Shown: positions 1 to 11,483, numbered from the stretch's first letter. The stretch is 64,000 nt of DNA from Atkinsonella hypoxylon (GCA_000729835.1 JFHB01000022.1:207015-271014), one strand, 5' to 3'. Translations and numbers: made by a program. Notes: generated by a model not told the origin, from the sequence alone.

Positions 1-2964
1 CGAAACTTCCTGCTCGCCCCAGACTAGAGTATCTGGCCCGCTGGGGTTCCCTTCTTGGACTTCAATAGTGACAAGGATCCACATGTCGAAATAGTCTTGC
101 AACTTACTCAGCGTGAGCTCTTGCATTGGCGATGGCAGCTCCAGCAGTCTTGTCAGCCCGAGCAGATACAGCTTTTGGCGCTCGGGGTGATCCATGCTGG
201 ACAGGTGGGAGAACCACTCTGCTGCCAGCCACGGCCAGACTTGGTCCAGGCCGCCAAACGTCGTGAGCATCTGCACAAATAAATTTGGTTCGGCCAGTGC
301 TATTCGTGCAAGAATGGCAAAGTAGTCCCCCTCGGTGACAGTGTTGAGTTTACTGATTTTCCTGTGGGGCCCAGTGGTTTGGTGTGCTTCCCACGCGTCA
401 TGCAGGTTGGTCATGATTTTATTCATGAAGCCTGTTTCGAGCATGTCTTGGACAATGACAGAGATACCATTCGAACCACCCAACTCTGTGGCTGCGCGGA
501 TGAGATATTCTATACAGACCGTGCCGAGACGGACCTGTTCGCGGCTCTTGGAATCAAGTGTACCGGACAGTGCAGACAGGATGTGACGACGCATGCCATC
601 TTCTAACATGGCAATTGGTGCGATGAGTATGTATGATTCAATGGCAGTCAGGGCTTGTGATGCGGTTTCTTGCTGATACTCAAGAAGAGGAAGAGCCAGG
701 TGTGCCAGTTCAATTAGCTCGGGAGCTAGCGGCGCCTTGCTTTGCATGAGGATTGCGTTCCACAACTCTAATGACTCGTCGATAAGGTGTACGTGAAGAT
801 CAGACCCTGGTCGTGCTGCCTCAGAGAGCAAAGGAATCATGAAGTTCTGATACCTTTGCGATGCATCCCCCATACTCATGACAAGTGCGGCGAAAATGGC
901 AATCACTGCCTGCTTGATCATGTACTCCTCAGAAGCAGAACTCTGCCACACGCCGGGAAGTACTGCCATCAACTGGTCGCCAAATTGAGAAACTTGATCC
1001 TCCATCCGTGTAACCAGTATTCTGACCGACTCCAGAATGGCTAGTTTTGTCTCATCGACATCGACGCTCTGAACAAGTTGTATAAGTTGAGATAATACAT
1101 CGGCTGTATATGGCAGGAAAGATTCTACGCTGAAACCAAGTTCATCGGCAATCCACCGGAGCTGCCTTGCAGCACTGATTCGTACCACTAAATCATTGGT
1201 CTCATCAGCGGGGTTCAGAAAATGATGGAAAACTCGGTATATTAGCGGCCGACTCTCATCTGCAAGTTTGACCGGTGCCCACTGGCTAATGAGAATCGCT
1301 ATGCGTCTTCTCAATACTTTATACAAGCCGCCCTGCTGCTGCGCATCATTAACTACTGTTGATCTTAGTACAGCGTCAAAATCAAAGACATCGGAAACAT
1401 GCGCAGCCGCCAGACCCATCGCCGTATAGACGGCCTCCTTCGTGGCAATATCCGACTGTGGTGATTGCGCGGTCTGAAAGTATTCCAGAAGGGGGGGTAT
1501 AATTAGTTGCTTAAAATTCGTAAGCAGATCCAGGAACAACTTTTCGGCACAGGGGCGAACCTCCCACTCGTAGGCGTTGCCCTCACTCTGCTCTTGTTGT
1601 TCCCATTCCTCGGGATCTTCATCCCACAGCTCAAGGTCTGCGCACCGAAAGACAAATAAATGCGATATGATGGAGTTTACGATCTGAATCACTAGATCGT
1701 CTTTGAATAGCTCAGTCTTGATTATATTTTTCGCCTGCTCCTGCTCGGCCTTGACCTCGGGTGTTCTGTACTTGAACGTCTGAACAGGCTGGAAGGCTAT
1801 TCTGATGCAAGCTCGAAGAAGAAGCAAACCTTTTAGTGCCAGCCTTTCTTGCAAAGGACCTTCGACTTTCGCTTTATTTGTGCTAGAATTTCCATTTCCT
1901 TGCCGAATGCCGCCAGAGGTGTCAAATATTTCAGCAAATTTTGATACTAATTCCCAGTAGGCATGTACTAATGGAAGAGAGTCCGGCACAATGGTAAAGC
2001 TAGCTGCATGTTTCTCAGCCATGTCTATGTGCAATTTCGTGAATTGAAGTAGATGCTTGCCGATCACTGCTTGGTAATTCGAGGGCAACGTAGAATCTTG
2101 ACCAACAAAACCGAGAAGTTGTCCAAATTGGGTTTGAGACAGTTTCCAGAATTGCGCGACAGAGTTGTCTGTGTGGGGTCTCTCGTAACCAACAATGACG
2201 AGTCTCCGAAGTATCTTGAGCGCCACCAAGCTGTTGAGCATGGCGATGTTGGCATTACTCTCTGAACCCTGGTTGTTGCTGAGAAATAACAGCCATGAGG
2301 CAGACTTTTCGGTGTATATCTCGTTCAAGACAAAAATAATCTCTGGGGTCACTGACTGTAAAGCTGTCTGTGATTTCTTCAATCGCGCGGTACCCAGCTC
2401 CTTGACCACTCGGAGCAATATTTGCAAAACTCCGTACAGCTGCTGTTGGTTGACATCTTTGCTGGACCGCAGGAGCCCGATTATGCTGGAGAGAGCGTCG
2501 GGCCAGTCTGTCGGATAGTCGATTCGGACAACTTTGGCCACGACAAAGGCATTATGCATAGCAAGGTTTCGTTCTTCTTCGTCGATGGTACCCTTGAACA
2601 ACCGCGATCGAATCAAGTTCTTCTCGTCATGATTGATGCCGTTCTTCGATTGAGAATATAATCGCCAATACTTATCGATTCCATTCTTTAACTGAATCAC
2701 GGCCAAGAAACGTACATCGACAGGAGCAGATTTATCGAGGTAGACTGCCTAAAAGATGGTGAGTGCAAGGTCTGCAGGGAACTCCATAAGTTGACCTACC
2801 TGCAGTGAGGAGTAATATCCAGGCGTCTGCTCCCATGCTGCTAACTGCTGGCCGGCTGCTTGTCGTTGCGAATGGTCGCTTCCTGTTGCAGATTGCAGGG
2901 TTCGACAGAGAGTTTCAAGCGTCAGGGGATTGGCCTCGCCGGGGACCTCTATGGCGAAGCTCAT
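1..2964 (-). CDS. KAP120: Kap120/importin-11-type karyopherin-beta, C-terminus off the left edge
   Basis: This gene encodes an importin-beta family carrier for nuclear import; in yeast Kap120 carries ribosome-biogenesis cargo. Exon 1 (2964-2800, 55 residues) opens the importin N-terminal repeat, with Thr-Leu-Glu-Thr-Leu and the usual Gln-Leu-Xaa-Xaa-Trp-Glu-Gln-Thr-Pro-Gly-Tyr-Tyr pattern. A 51-bp intron (2799-2749, GTAGGT to TTTTAG, phase 0) follows. Exon 2 (2748-1) resumes with VRFLAVIQLKNGIDKYWR, the classic helix of this domain, and stays open for 916 codons to the window edge. An acidic insert rich in Glu, Trp and Gln lies near residue 430, as in other Kap120 proteins. About 971 residues are visible; family members are usually a little over 1,000, so only the last HEAT repeats are missing. 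No frameshift was seen. Family assignment is firm; choosing Kap120 over other importins rests on remembered resemblance. Confidence 0.85.
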
Positions 2965-5900
2965 GATTGCAGGTCTTGTGCGATTTTGGAGGACGCTTGT
3001 CTGCTCGGCCTTCTCTAGCAGATGGCTGGCCTCGGCAACATAGAGTCAAGCTTACATGCGCGTGGAAATGAAGATGAGAAGTGAAATGGTTCAAAGAATA
3101 GCTGACTATTGGATGTCTGTCCCACTTCACAGCTTGGCGGGGTTCGTTGGTTTTGTTTTGCTGGCCTGCAGCACATAACGGAAGGGTCAACATTTGGGGC
3201 ATACGCTACAAAGTACCTATCCTGCTTAGCATTGGAGAATGATGGATGTCCTCTCGCTTTGCAATGTCGAGATTTAGGAAATCAACACCAGAGGGCTGGA
3301 ACGAGGATTTGTAACTTGGACTGCATGCCTCACCTGCCGACCCATGCTCCCGAAGTAAAAGGACAAGCCCGAGCTACCTAACCATCGAATGCTAGACCAC
3401 CAGTGAGAACTCAAGTCTTCTTCATCACCCCAATCATCCTACTGAATGGCGCCAGAATGTTTGATAGGCTGGTCCATTTTCTACGCAGGCAGTGCGTTCG
3501 AACCCCGAGCTTCCCAAGCCAAGCAATTGAGGTTCTTCCATATTAGGATGCACTCATTACGCGTAGGATTGAAACTTCGTAACACGTCGGAAGACTCCAA
3601 ACCGGACTTGAGGCTGAGCGACTTGAGGGTCGCAACCCAGGAGTTTGCCAGAAGAAAATTATATCCATTTTAGTGCGGTAAGGCCCAACGAGGTCACGGG
3701 ACCCACACAGCTTGTAGAAATCCTTCAACCTGTAGCGAAGGGTCTCGATAGCTAACGTGCGTGTTGATGGTATCTGACCTTTTTAATGACTTTTGAAGAG
3801 GTCATCACCCCAACAATTTATAGCAAAGCACTCTCTGGCAAATCCGGCCAACCTGACCCGACCAAACAAAGAACACCCGCCGGGATGCTGTGGTAACGAC
3901 TGCGCCGCGACGACGCAAGACGCAGAAGCAGACAATGAGTACAGCCTCAGACCCGTGAATTGCCCGGATCACTGCCTGACCTCCACATTCAGAGTCCACA
4001 GCTACCGAGAGCTCCGGGTCTGATAGGCCGACTTCAGCGCTATCCACAGAAACGAAGCCTCTGGCGCACTATCAGAATTACGCGTGTGCGGCGATTGCGT
4101 CAGGACGACGGTCACATCTTTTGCTGACCATACAAGGTAGAAGAGGAGTTAAGAGAAACACTCTACTTCGTACAGGTCGTATATCATGTGCCCAGGGAAG
4201 ACGTCGACTACAGACTGGCATTGACCAAGTTAATTCAGTTATATTCATGTTGTCAAGGCCTTCTCATAATCCTCTCTTTGCCCCCCACCACACCAAACCC
4301 CTTGCATTACCGTCAGTACTAAATTCTGCGAATACAGACTTTTCCCAATGCTTTACGAAGTGCTGAAGAACGGACCATAGGCTGCCTTGACACCAGGTAG
4401 TAGTGCCACTCGAGCAAAGTTTGGGCGTATTGATATGGAACGAAAATGAGAAAATGACATCAAGGCTCATCGTTCCAATTGAGCTTGCTTTCAATGTCCT
4501 TTTGGCAAAGTGACATGCGATCCCCGCCTCAGCGGATCGGCTCTAATCCAGGGGAAACAGTGGCACACAACATTGCCCTAGCGCGTATAGCTTACTGACT
4601 GAAAACGGCGGCTAAATCACCCTGGCAGCGCATCAGAATAACCTCGAAAAAATGGGTCAGGTGCTGAAAATTAAGTGCGTCGTTCACGCGTCTACCGCTG
4701 CGGCTTTATGTCAGCAAGGAGGAGAGTTGAATGAGTAGACGACGATGTTTCGACGCCACGATTGTACTTCGAAATTACCACTCGCTGATTTGATCATACC
4801 GTACAGCACGATTCCTGACGCCGCTATTGCCATTCCCACCATTTGAAACCTGGCATGGGTCTTATTTTGATCGATATTGCTCTCATTGAGTCTTGATATC
4901 GCCAACAGAAGCCATTAAAATGCCCAGTTAGCCCAGCCACAATTACTACTCATACGCAGGCCAGGTCCTCATCTAGCGATCTACATACACTACCTTTTTG
5001 AATTACGGATGATAGGGTACCTTTCCCTTGACGTTGCCTTGCTAGAGTTCGGTGCTCCAAGAAGCAATGCGGCTTGCTGTAGGAAGCTGATACGTACGCC
5101 CATCTGCATCGTCGAAAGGCGGGGCCTGGTTCTACCAGAACTGGATCTTGCGCTGATATGGGGTATGAGGGCGAATGGGGCACGGTCGGTAAGTGTACAT
5201 GCAAGCCAGAACAGTATTTAAATGCACGAAACCTGAGTCTTTGCAAAGGAAGTCATTGTCATTCCAATTACACAACTGCCCCAAAATTGACAGAGTGATC
5301 CGTATCTTTGTACTTTCCATCCTGTAGATTATTCAGCTTGTCGTCGTCGAGTCATCGAGAGCCCAGGAACCAAAACCTCAACATTTTCCATATTAGTTGA
5401 CAAGTCACCATTGACCAGTGCTTACACCCGAACTAGTGATAGCCTCTCAGACCCGACATAATGTGTACTTATACGAGGAGTCACTACATTTACTCGTCTT
5501 GTATGGGCGCCGAGACTCAGTTCTGCGGAATGTCGCCGGACTGTATAGACAACAGCCTTGCGTCAAACGGCTGGACGAATAATACATGGTTCTTCCCGAA
5601 GTTTTCCCTGTATGCTTTCATCGATTCTGATCCGGCAATCCGCTTGCGATGATAGCTATGACGGAGTGTCACTTTATCTACGATTGAAACTATAATATCA
5701 GTTTGAAGTGGACATGACCTAGCCGCAAGCGGTGTGTTGGCAGAACTCGATTTCAACCAATTATGATCTGTCATGATGAAGTTGAGAACGAGATTGAGTT
5801 TCTATATGAAAAAATGCACTTCCGTAGGAGATTACAGATTATCCAGTGTTGCTATCGGCTCTGATGTACTTTTATCGGTACAATCGAGCGGCCGGTTCCC

Positions 5901-6531
5901 ATTATTATCCTCCACACTCGCTATCTAGGCTTCGTCTGTTTCGAAATTTGTTACTAAGACGCGAGTGATTTCTGGGACTAAGTTCGATGATTGTACTCGT
6001 TTCATCGCTACCTTCCTGTCTCCGTGTCACTATAGATTCAAGGTACTCAAGATGTGGTTGAGCAGGCGAATAGAAGAATTGCGGAAGTTACCGCCATTAT
6101 ATTAAGGGCTAGTCACCATCCGATACTAAGTCCACTCTGCGGTAAAACTATCGCTTCCTAAAGCGTGTTTTGCTTTCAGAAAAGAAATAAAATTTAGCAG
6201 CAGGCTTATTGTAATCCTTAAAAGTGTGATTCCATCTAATAACAACACGAAGAGGGTCTTCCGTACTACCACACAAGTAGAGAAATTGCGAGAGAGGGAA
6301 CAGTCAACAGTGAGACAAATTAAGAACCGCTAACAAGCCGAAAATTCGCTGCTGCATGGGCTTACAAGAGACACGTCGAGACCATCCGTCGCTTACGCTC
6401 GTCAACAAATGAGACCATTCTGAGAATATATTCGATTAGCTGCATCACACCTTTACATTTACATATTGATGAACCCAACTTAGCAAACTCAAAAACACGA
6501 ATAAGGGAAGAAACCTGTAGCTGTTGGTATA
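2965..6531. other. Gene-poor spacer upstream of the importin gene
   Basis: The part nearest 2965 should hold the importin promoter. The rest has only short open frames on both strands with no recognisable domain, no repeat family and no RNA gene that I could support. Composition becomes AT-richer toward 5.8-6.5 kb. Confidence 0.5.
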
Positions 6532-6605
6532 ATGATCTGGGTCAAACCTGGCCAACGGAAGAGGGCTAGAACGCTAAAGATTCGTACAGGCTGTCAAACA
6601 TGCAA
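6532..6605 (+). pseudogene. Lone first exon of a Zn(II)2Cys6 transcription factor
   Basis: An ATG at 6532 opens 24 codons that are basic (Lys/Arg-rich) and end in IRTGCQTC followed by AA and a GTGAGT donor at 6606. This is how exon 1 of many fungal zinc-cluster regulators ends: the first Cys pair, then a phase-2 intron inside the Lys codon. The expected second half (Arg-Arg-Xaa-Lys-Cys-Asp-Glu and four more cysteines) is not found in any frame over the next several hundred bases. I read it as the stub of a gene truncated by deletion or rearrangement. A very long intron or an exon 2 I failed to see is the alternative. Confidence 0.45.
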
Positions 6606-7281
6606 GTGAGTTCCATATGAGCATTTTTCGCTCCCTGGATGTCGTGATTTGAAACCACTGCACCTATCCCTACCGGCATGGCTAAAAAAGAAATTTCACA
6701 TTAGTACGGAATACCAGGCGCTGATTCACGCTGAAGAACGAATTATCTAGTAAATTCCAGCCAATCAGCGTTTGCAAGCATAAGACATGGACCCATCGCA
6801 CCATACCGAATTAGGGTGGCTCGTAGCTAGGACAGGTGGCTCAACATGTTGCAGGACCCGGCGGCTCGGAGGGCATAAAGCACATTGACTTTTATTGGCC
6901 TCCTAACATACCCCTGTGCTGGCACCATAGCACAGATATAAGCTTCAGAGAGAACCTCCCTTTCCCTTCGCTCTTCTTCCTCCTTCTAAATATAGTTACC
7001 ATTCACCAACGCTAACTGGCAGAAGCCGTAAGGCTGGCTAGTCCGTTAAAGAAGGTTGGAAGCTATAGCTAGAAGATGCTGTGACATGTAACATGAATTA
7101 ATGAATTAATGATATATTTTCATAAGTTGTAATGTAAATGAGACTAAGTAACTGATATCAACACGTTAACAGCCTAGCTCCCTTAATAGCTTCTGTAGTT
7201 GAATTGCTGAGGGTGTCAGACACGACTTTGAAACGCCACTCCCTCTGAGTCGCTAAGGTACTCTGCATGCCACTCCGAAAA
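6606..7281. other. AT-rich spacer, no gene seen
   Basis: No coding exon matching the zinc-cluster stub and no other domain was found. A short direct repeat of the 8-mer aattaatg lies near 7096-7110. Confidence 0.4.
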
Positions 7282-7724
7282 GAGTATCCTTAATCGGCGC
7301 TGCACCGGAAAATCCTCGAACGCTGTATCTAACCTAAATTAGCTGGATAGTATGGTTTCTTCACCCTATAGTGCAAAACATACATAAAGTCATAGAAGCT
7401 ATACCCCTTACTACAATAAAGTCTGTTATATTGTAATTTGTAATAATTCCTCTACAGCTAATTTACGTAAAAAAAACGCAATTTTTGCTGCTTTATTTCA
7501 TTATATATATATATATATATGCAAAAGGGTAACTAATTATTCTAGGCCCTTATAAGCTTTTGAAAGACACAAGTTTAATACGTAGCTATTGCAGTGGCTA
7601 GACCTCCCTATACACATCACATCACATGTAGAGAGAGGCGTGAGATGTAGCTGCATCACAATTGTGGGTCCGGAAGCAGCGGAAAAATATAGCGGTTTTT
7701 TACAGCGCCGATTAGGGAAACTCT
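7282..7724. mobile_element. MITE family B, copy 1 (hAT-like, 443 bp)
   Basis: The element starts gagtatccttaatcggcgctg and ends with the inverse, cagcgccgattagggaaactc plus one base, giving terminal inverted repeats of about 21 bp with two or three mismatches. It is flanked by TCCGAAAA (7274-7281) and TCCGAGGA (7725-7732), an 8-bp target duplication differing by two G-to-A changes. A second copy lies at 10976-11475. There is no coding capacity. The body is AT-rich with a short (TA)n run near 7502-7520. Eight-base duplications and short inverted ends suggest mobilisation by an hAT-superfamily transposase encoded elsewhere. Confidence 0.75.
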
Positions 7725-7796
7725 TCCGAGGAGCTGTGGAGAGGAAGGCCCTAGTAGGTCCATCGAGATAAGTATACACACAAGCCGACTATGCCC

Positions 7797-7937
7797 CCTT
7801 GTAACCTAATTTGACCAGCACTAAGTGACTTCGCTTAACCATGAAAGATGTCTTAGCTAACCATTCTCACCCTTATGATCAGGTCCCTCTAAAGGTCAGA
7901 CGAGGTTACTTAGTGGTGTTCAGGCTAGGTTACAAGG
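7797..7937. repeat. 141-bp imperfect inverted repeat (hairpin MITE candidate)
   Basis: The left arm begins CCTTGTAACCTA at 7797 and reads on through GACCAGCACTAAGTGAC. The complement of the right end (from 7937) gives CCTTGTAACCTA then GAACACCACTAAGTAAC. About 45 bp per arm pair with roughly 80 percent identity, and many differences are transitions. No convincing target duplication flanks it. It is distinct in sequence from the MITEs at 7282 and 10580. Confidence 0.5.
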
Positions 7938-9401
7938 AGTGACAAGTTGGCGATTTCGGTTATAAAGTACCAGATAGTAACGGAATAGCAACTACCGCGA
8001 CGTGGAGAAGGTGGAGAAAGCGGGGAAGACGAGGAATGCGGGGGTGTCGTAAAAAATACGACGTGGCCACGCCACGCTGTACAATCTATCCTTCTTTAAT
8101 TTTGCATCCGTGACCTTAACAGGGGGGAAGGAGCCTAAAATTGTATAGAAATAAATGTATCTTTTAGTAGCGTTTATACCCTATATATCTACCTTGTGCC
8201 TCCTTGGCAGCTTCTAGCCTATAGAGTATAGAATGCACTATATACCTAAGTGATCTGCTAGTATAGCATTCTAAACGCTTATCATAGCTTTATATAATAT
8301 CTTTCTACTTAGATAATTAAGAGAATATTTTAAGTTAATCTAATGCTAGGCCTGTATAGTCTCTGTACACTAGATATAGCTGTTAGCGAGTACCTAAAAG
8401 AGGGGCTTGTATCTCTGCAAAATCATATAGGGGTTGTATTGTATGTTCGGTTGAGCCCCCTTATATACTGTGCAACAGGGGGAGACAGGGGTGGAGGGGC
8501 AGGCGAGGGGCACGGAAGGCATGGCAGTGGACGGTGATTAGCCGGAGAACACTATGTTAATTTACAGAATGACGATTCCATGGTCAAAGGCAGCGAAGAA
8601 CAGGTACTTAGAAAGAAAACTTTCTAGGCTCTTCATTGACGTCGCGCTGGATCGGCCAGCCCGCAGGCGCTCTTGTGTAGCACGCTTAGTACGTGATGCT
8701 CTTTGGCGGCTGGGCAGAAGAACAACCCGGATCGTATGTTCCGAGTCAGCCTTATCTCGACGGAGACGTCCCAAAATATGTTGCCGCAGCAAGTTTGGAA
8801 GGGGTGAGATAAGGAGTGTGTGGGGGGCAGAACACCACTATCCATACGGCAGGCGGATTTGAGGTTTCGACGAAGGACGAAAGCCTTCACAGTAGGTATC
8901 CCTGTAAACTGAATATGCCGGCATTTCCCCAGTGTATCATTGTTGCCAGTCTCGGTTCTTTTGGTCGGTACTCTTTCTAATGAGCGCGTTTCAGTGACAC
9001 GTTACCTGTCTGAACTTTACCGGTAAAGTGAGGGTTATGCCATACTTAGACTTGAAGATACCTAATACTGGGCAAGACTTGCTGCATCAACCTCTGTACC
9101 TAGCTTCTGCCAATATTTGACCGAGCCGGGTGTCTTAGCATTTCCATCATTTTCATGGCGAATGTTGACAGAAGGATTTAGTTATGGGCATCATACGTGT
9201 GCGGAAGCAAAGCGGAAGATACGCCAGAGACGCAATCCAACAAAACTGAAGCTTTGTAAATTTTGTAGTACTATCCACTATCATACTGACGCTGCTGCTG
9301 TAGGCAACTTCGTTTGTAAAAAGGAGTTCAAAGACTGGAATGTTGAATTCCATGTCATTGTGCAGTCGTATCTCCTACCAATTCTCATACCCATCTCCGG
9401 C
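7938..9401. other. AT-rich spacer, no gene seen
   Basis: Only short frames without domains are present. A purine-rich GC-richer stretch lies at 8460-8535. Nothing here could be assigned to a gene or element. Confidence 0.4.
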
Positions 9402-9625
9402 CTAGGGGTTGACATCACGCTTGTCGCTGATCAATGCCCAAACATGGTCATCATCGCCTTTTCCAGTATCAACACCGCGCTCCTGAGCAGCTAAAGGTCA
9501 TGTCAGCCAGCGTCTCGACGCATACCAAAACAGATTATTTTGAAAAGCAACGCACCATTCATCGGAGAGGCATAGATATTAGCCAAAAAGCACATGACAA
9601 CCATAGCGACCTTGTTCATCTGCAT
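9402..9625 (-). CDS. Candidate small secreted peptide with a Lys-Arg processing site
   Basis: I see a two-exon model: exon 1 9625-9556 (23 codons plus 1 nt), intron 9555-9491 (65 bp, GTGCGT donor, CTGACAT branch, CCTTTAG acceptor), exon 2 9490-9402, for 52 residues. The first 20 residues look like a signal peptide: one Lys, a hydrophobic core Val-Ala-Met-Val-Val-Met-Cys-Phe-Leu, then Ile-Tyr-Ala as a plausible cleavage site. The mature part is acidic (Lys-Gly-Asp-Asp-Asp-His) and ends HVWALISDKRDVNP, where Lys-Arg would suit a Kex2 protease. A TATA-like box and a pyrimidine-rich 5' leader precede it. No homologue is recognised. It could be an effector, a processed peptide precursor, or a chance frame. 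The nearest gene is the UstYa oxidase 2.5 kb away. Confidence 0.45.
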
Positions 9626-9754
9626 GATGGAGGTTGATTTGAGATTCTGATTATAGAAGTAGGTCTTGACTGAAAAGTATTGACTCAAAAAGGTAGAATT
9701 GTGAGGGTGTTTGTGCTGGAGTGAAGAGAGGTTGTTCGAAGGAGAGCGCAAGGT

Positions 9755-9764
9755 CTATTTATCA
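9755..9764 (-). promoter_or_regulatory. TATA-like box for the small peptide gene
   Basis: The minus strand reads TGATAAATAG about 130 bases upstream of the proposed ATG at 9625. It is followed by a C/T/A-rich leader (CCTCTCTTCACTCC and CAAACACCCTC), a usual layout for fungal promoters and 5' leaders. Confidence 0.35.
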
Positions 9765-9765
9765 T

Positions 9766-10571
9766 TGAGTCTGGTTATGTTGCTCAGGGCTGACGAAAGA
9801 AGCGCCCAACATGAAGCTTCATCGAATTGTATACAGACTCCGTCGTAACTTGGCTTCCGGTGAAGCGACCTCAATTCTACCCTTTGTAGTGCTATTCCAA
9901 GGCTGTGGGCAGTCCAAAGTTCGGCAATCAGAAACTCGGCATTTGAAAGAGCTAAGGTGACGTTTCTTCATCGTTGGTGTTGAAAAATAACGCAATAATA
10001 CCCTGTATTTTAGCCTGTGTTTAAAATATATTAAGCTTAATGCAGGACTTTTGGAAAGACTCCATACAAAATTTCTACTTAGTACGACGCAGAGCGTTAC
10101 CGCACGTCTTGTTGTCATGAGAAAGTAGATGCCGAGTTAAATTTTAGAAGAGAAAAGTCTACCCCGAAAAGATATAAGTTCATTCGGCATTTCTATCGTC
10201 AGTAGGCTCTTATCGAGATTCTACACCAATTACAAGAATTAATTGATGATTGTCTCCTTCTCTAGCACTTTTTGAACTTTGCATGACTAGTGAATACAGT
10301 CGTGATCGCCTGCTGGTGGCCTGAAATGGCTTTTGTCGAGGTCTAGACGTGATCGTTATAATATTATATGCCGCTCTCTTATCAAAAAGTAATATTACGG
10401 TTATGTAGACTGTAACCCTCGGAAAAACTTGATTCGATAGAGGAGAGAAAGTAGCTTATTTCTGTGGTGTAACAATTACTATGCGTTCATGCGATGAAAC
10501 CGTCTTATCGTTGCAACCTATCTCCATTCTATCTACCGGACAAAAAAAAAAAATTAGATCTGCAGTAGGAG
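9766..10571. other. AT-rich spacer, no gene seen
   Basis: Short unassigned frames only. The stretch ends at the first of three CCCTNAGC octamers that bracket the two MITEs that follow. Confidence 0.4.
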
Positions 10572-10579
10572 CCCTTAGC

Positions 10580-10967
10580 GGGGTTCCAGTAAATCTCAGG
10601 TCCAGCGTATGTGTAGATTGGTCCAGAGTGGAGCCAAAAAGGGTGTATTTTTTGCAGGCGGTGAAGCTTTTAGCATATGCAGAATGCACAGTGTATTAGT
10701 GCGAATTAACATTTTTATATTTAGTGGTATATACACTAATATATAGTAGTATAGTACTAATATCTAGTGGTATAGTGCACTAATATCTAGTGGTATAGTG
10801 CACTAATACCTAGTAGTATAGTGCTATAGAAATGCACTCTAGATCTCTTGCTTAGAAATTAATACTGTATACTCAGCATATGCCATTCTGCCTAAATCTA
10901 CACCCGCTCTGGCTCCACTCTGGACCAATCTACACATACGCTGGACCTGAGATTTACTGTACACCCG
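10580..10967. mobile_element. MITE family A (388 bp, about 57-bp terminal inverted repeats)
   Basis: Both ends carry the inverted sequence agtaaatctcaggtccagcg continuing through tatgtgtagattggtc and cagagtggagcc, essentially identical for about 50 bp. The outermost eight or so bases are looser (GGGGTTCC against CGGGTGTA). Exact copies of CCCTTAGC flank it at 10572-10579 and 10968-10975, an 8-bp target duplication. The interior is a tandem repeat and non-coding. Length, duplication and lack of genes fit a non-autonomous hAT-type element. It differs in sequence from family B. Confidence 0.75.
10740..10829. repeat. 23-bp tandem repeat inside MITE A
   Basis: The unit tatctagtggtatagtgcac plus taa is present twice exactly (10761-10783 and 10784-10806). 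It is flanked by diverged units (tatatagtagtatagtac and tacctagtagtatagtgc). Each unit includes the palindrome gtgcac. Confidence 0.75.
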
Positions 10968-10975
10968 CCCTTAGC

Positions 10976-11475
10976 GAGTATCACTAATCGGCGCTGTACC
11001 GGAAAATCCTGTATCTAACCCGATTCAGCTAGATAGATTGATACCTACACCCTATAGCGTGATATATATTTAAAGTTATACATGCTATACCCCTCACCAC
11101 AATAAAGTCTGTTATATTGTAATTTTCTATTGATTCCTCTATAGCCTGCGCCTAGGCTACAGCTGATTCGCTTAAAACACGATTTCCGCTGTTTTCTTTA
11201 GTTATATACACATTTAATAGGCCAAATAATTGTTCTGGGCTCTCTAACTCTAAGAACTTAGCCTAACCAGTAGTGCAAGTAGGGGCTGCATAATGCATCC
11301 CTTGCAAGTTTCTGAGAGATATAAATTTAACACGCAGCTATTGCAGTTGCTAGACCCTATATAAATTACATGTGGAGGCGTGTGATGGATGGAGGATGTA
11401 GCTGCATCACAATTGTCGGTCCGGAAGCAGCGGAAAGATACAGCGATTTTTTACAGCGCCGATTAGGGAAACTCA
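10976..11475. mobile_element. MITE family B, copy 2 (500 bp)
   Basis: It starts gagtatcactaatcggcgctg and ends cagcgccgattagggaaactc plus a, matching the ends of the 7282-7724 copy. Internal blocks are also shared, for example caataaagtctgttatattg and gatgtagctgcatcacaatt. It abuts the right CCCTTAGC of MITE A and is followed by CCCTCAGC (11476-11483). It is therefore flanked by an 8-bp duplication with one C/T difference. The extra length over copy 1 comes from insertions in the AT-rich middle. Confidence 0.75.
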
Positions 11476-11483
11476 CCCTCAGC

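Noticed and set aside
3480..3520. gttcgaacccc, resembling a minus-strand tRNA T-arm
   Set aside because: No matching acceptor or anticodon stem on either side.
9117..9494. 125-codon plus-strand frame over the small peptide gene
   Set aside because: Begins with a non-ATG codon, has no domain or splice logic, and overlaps the better supported minus-strand model.
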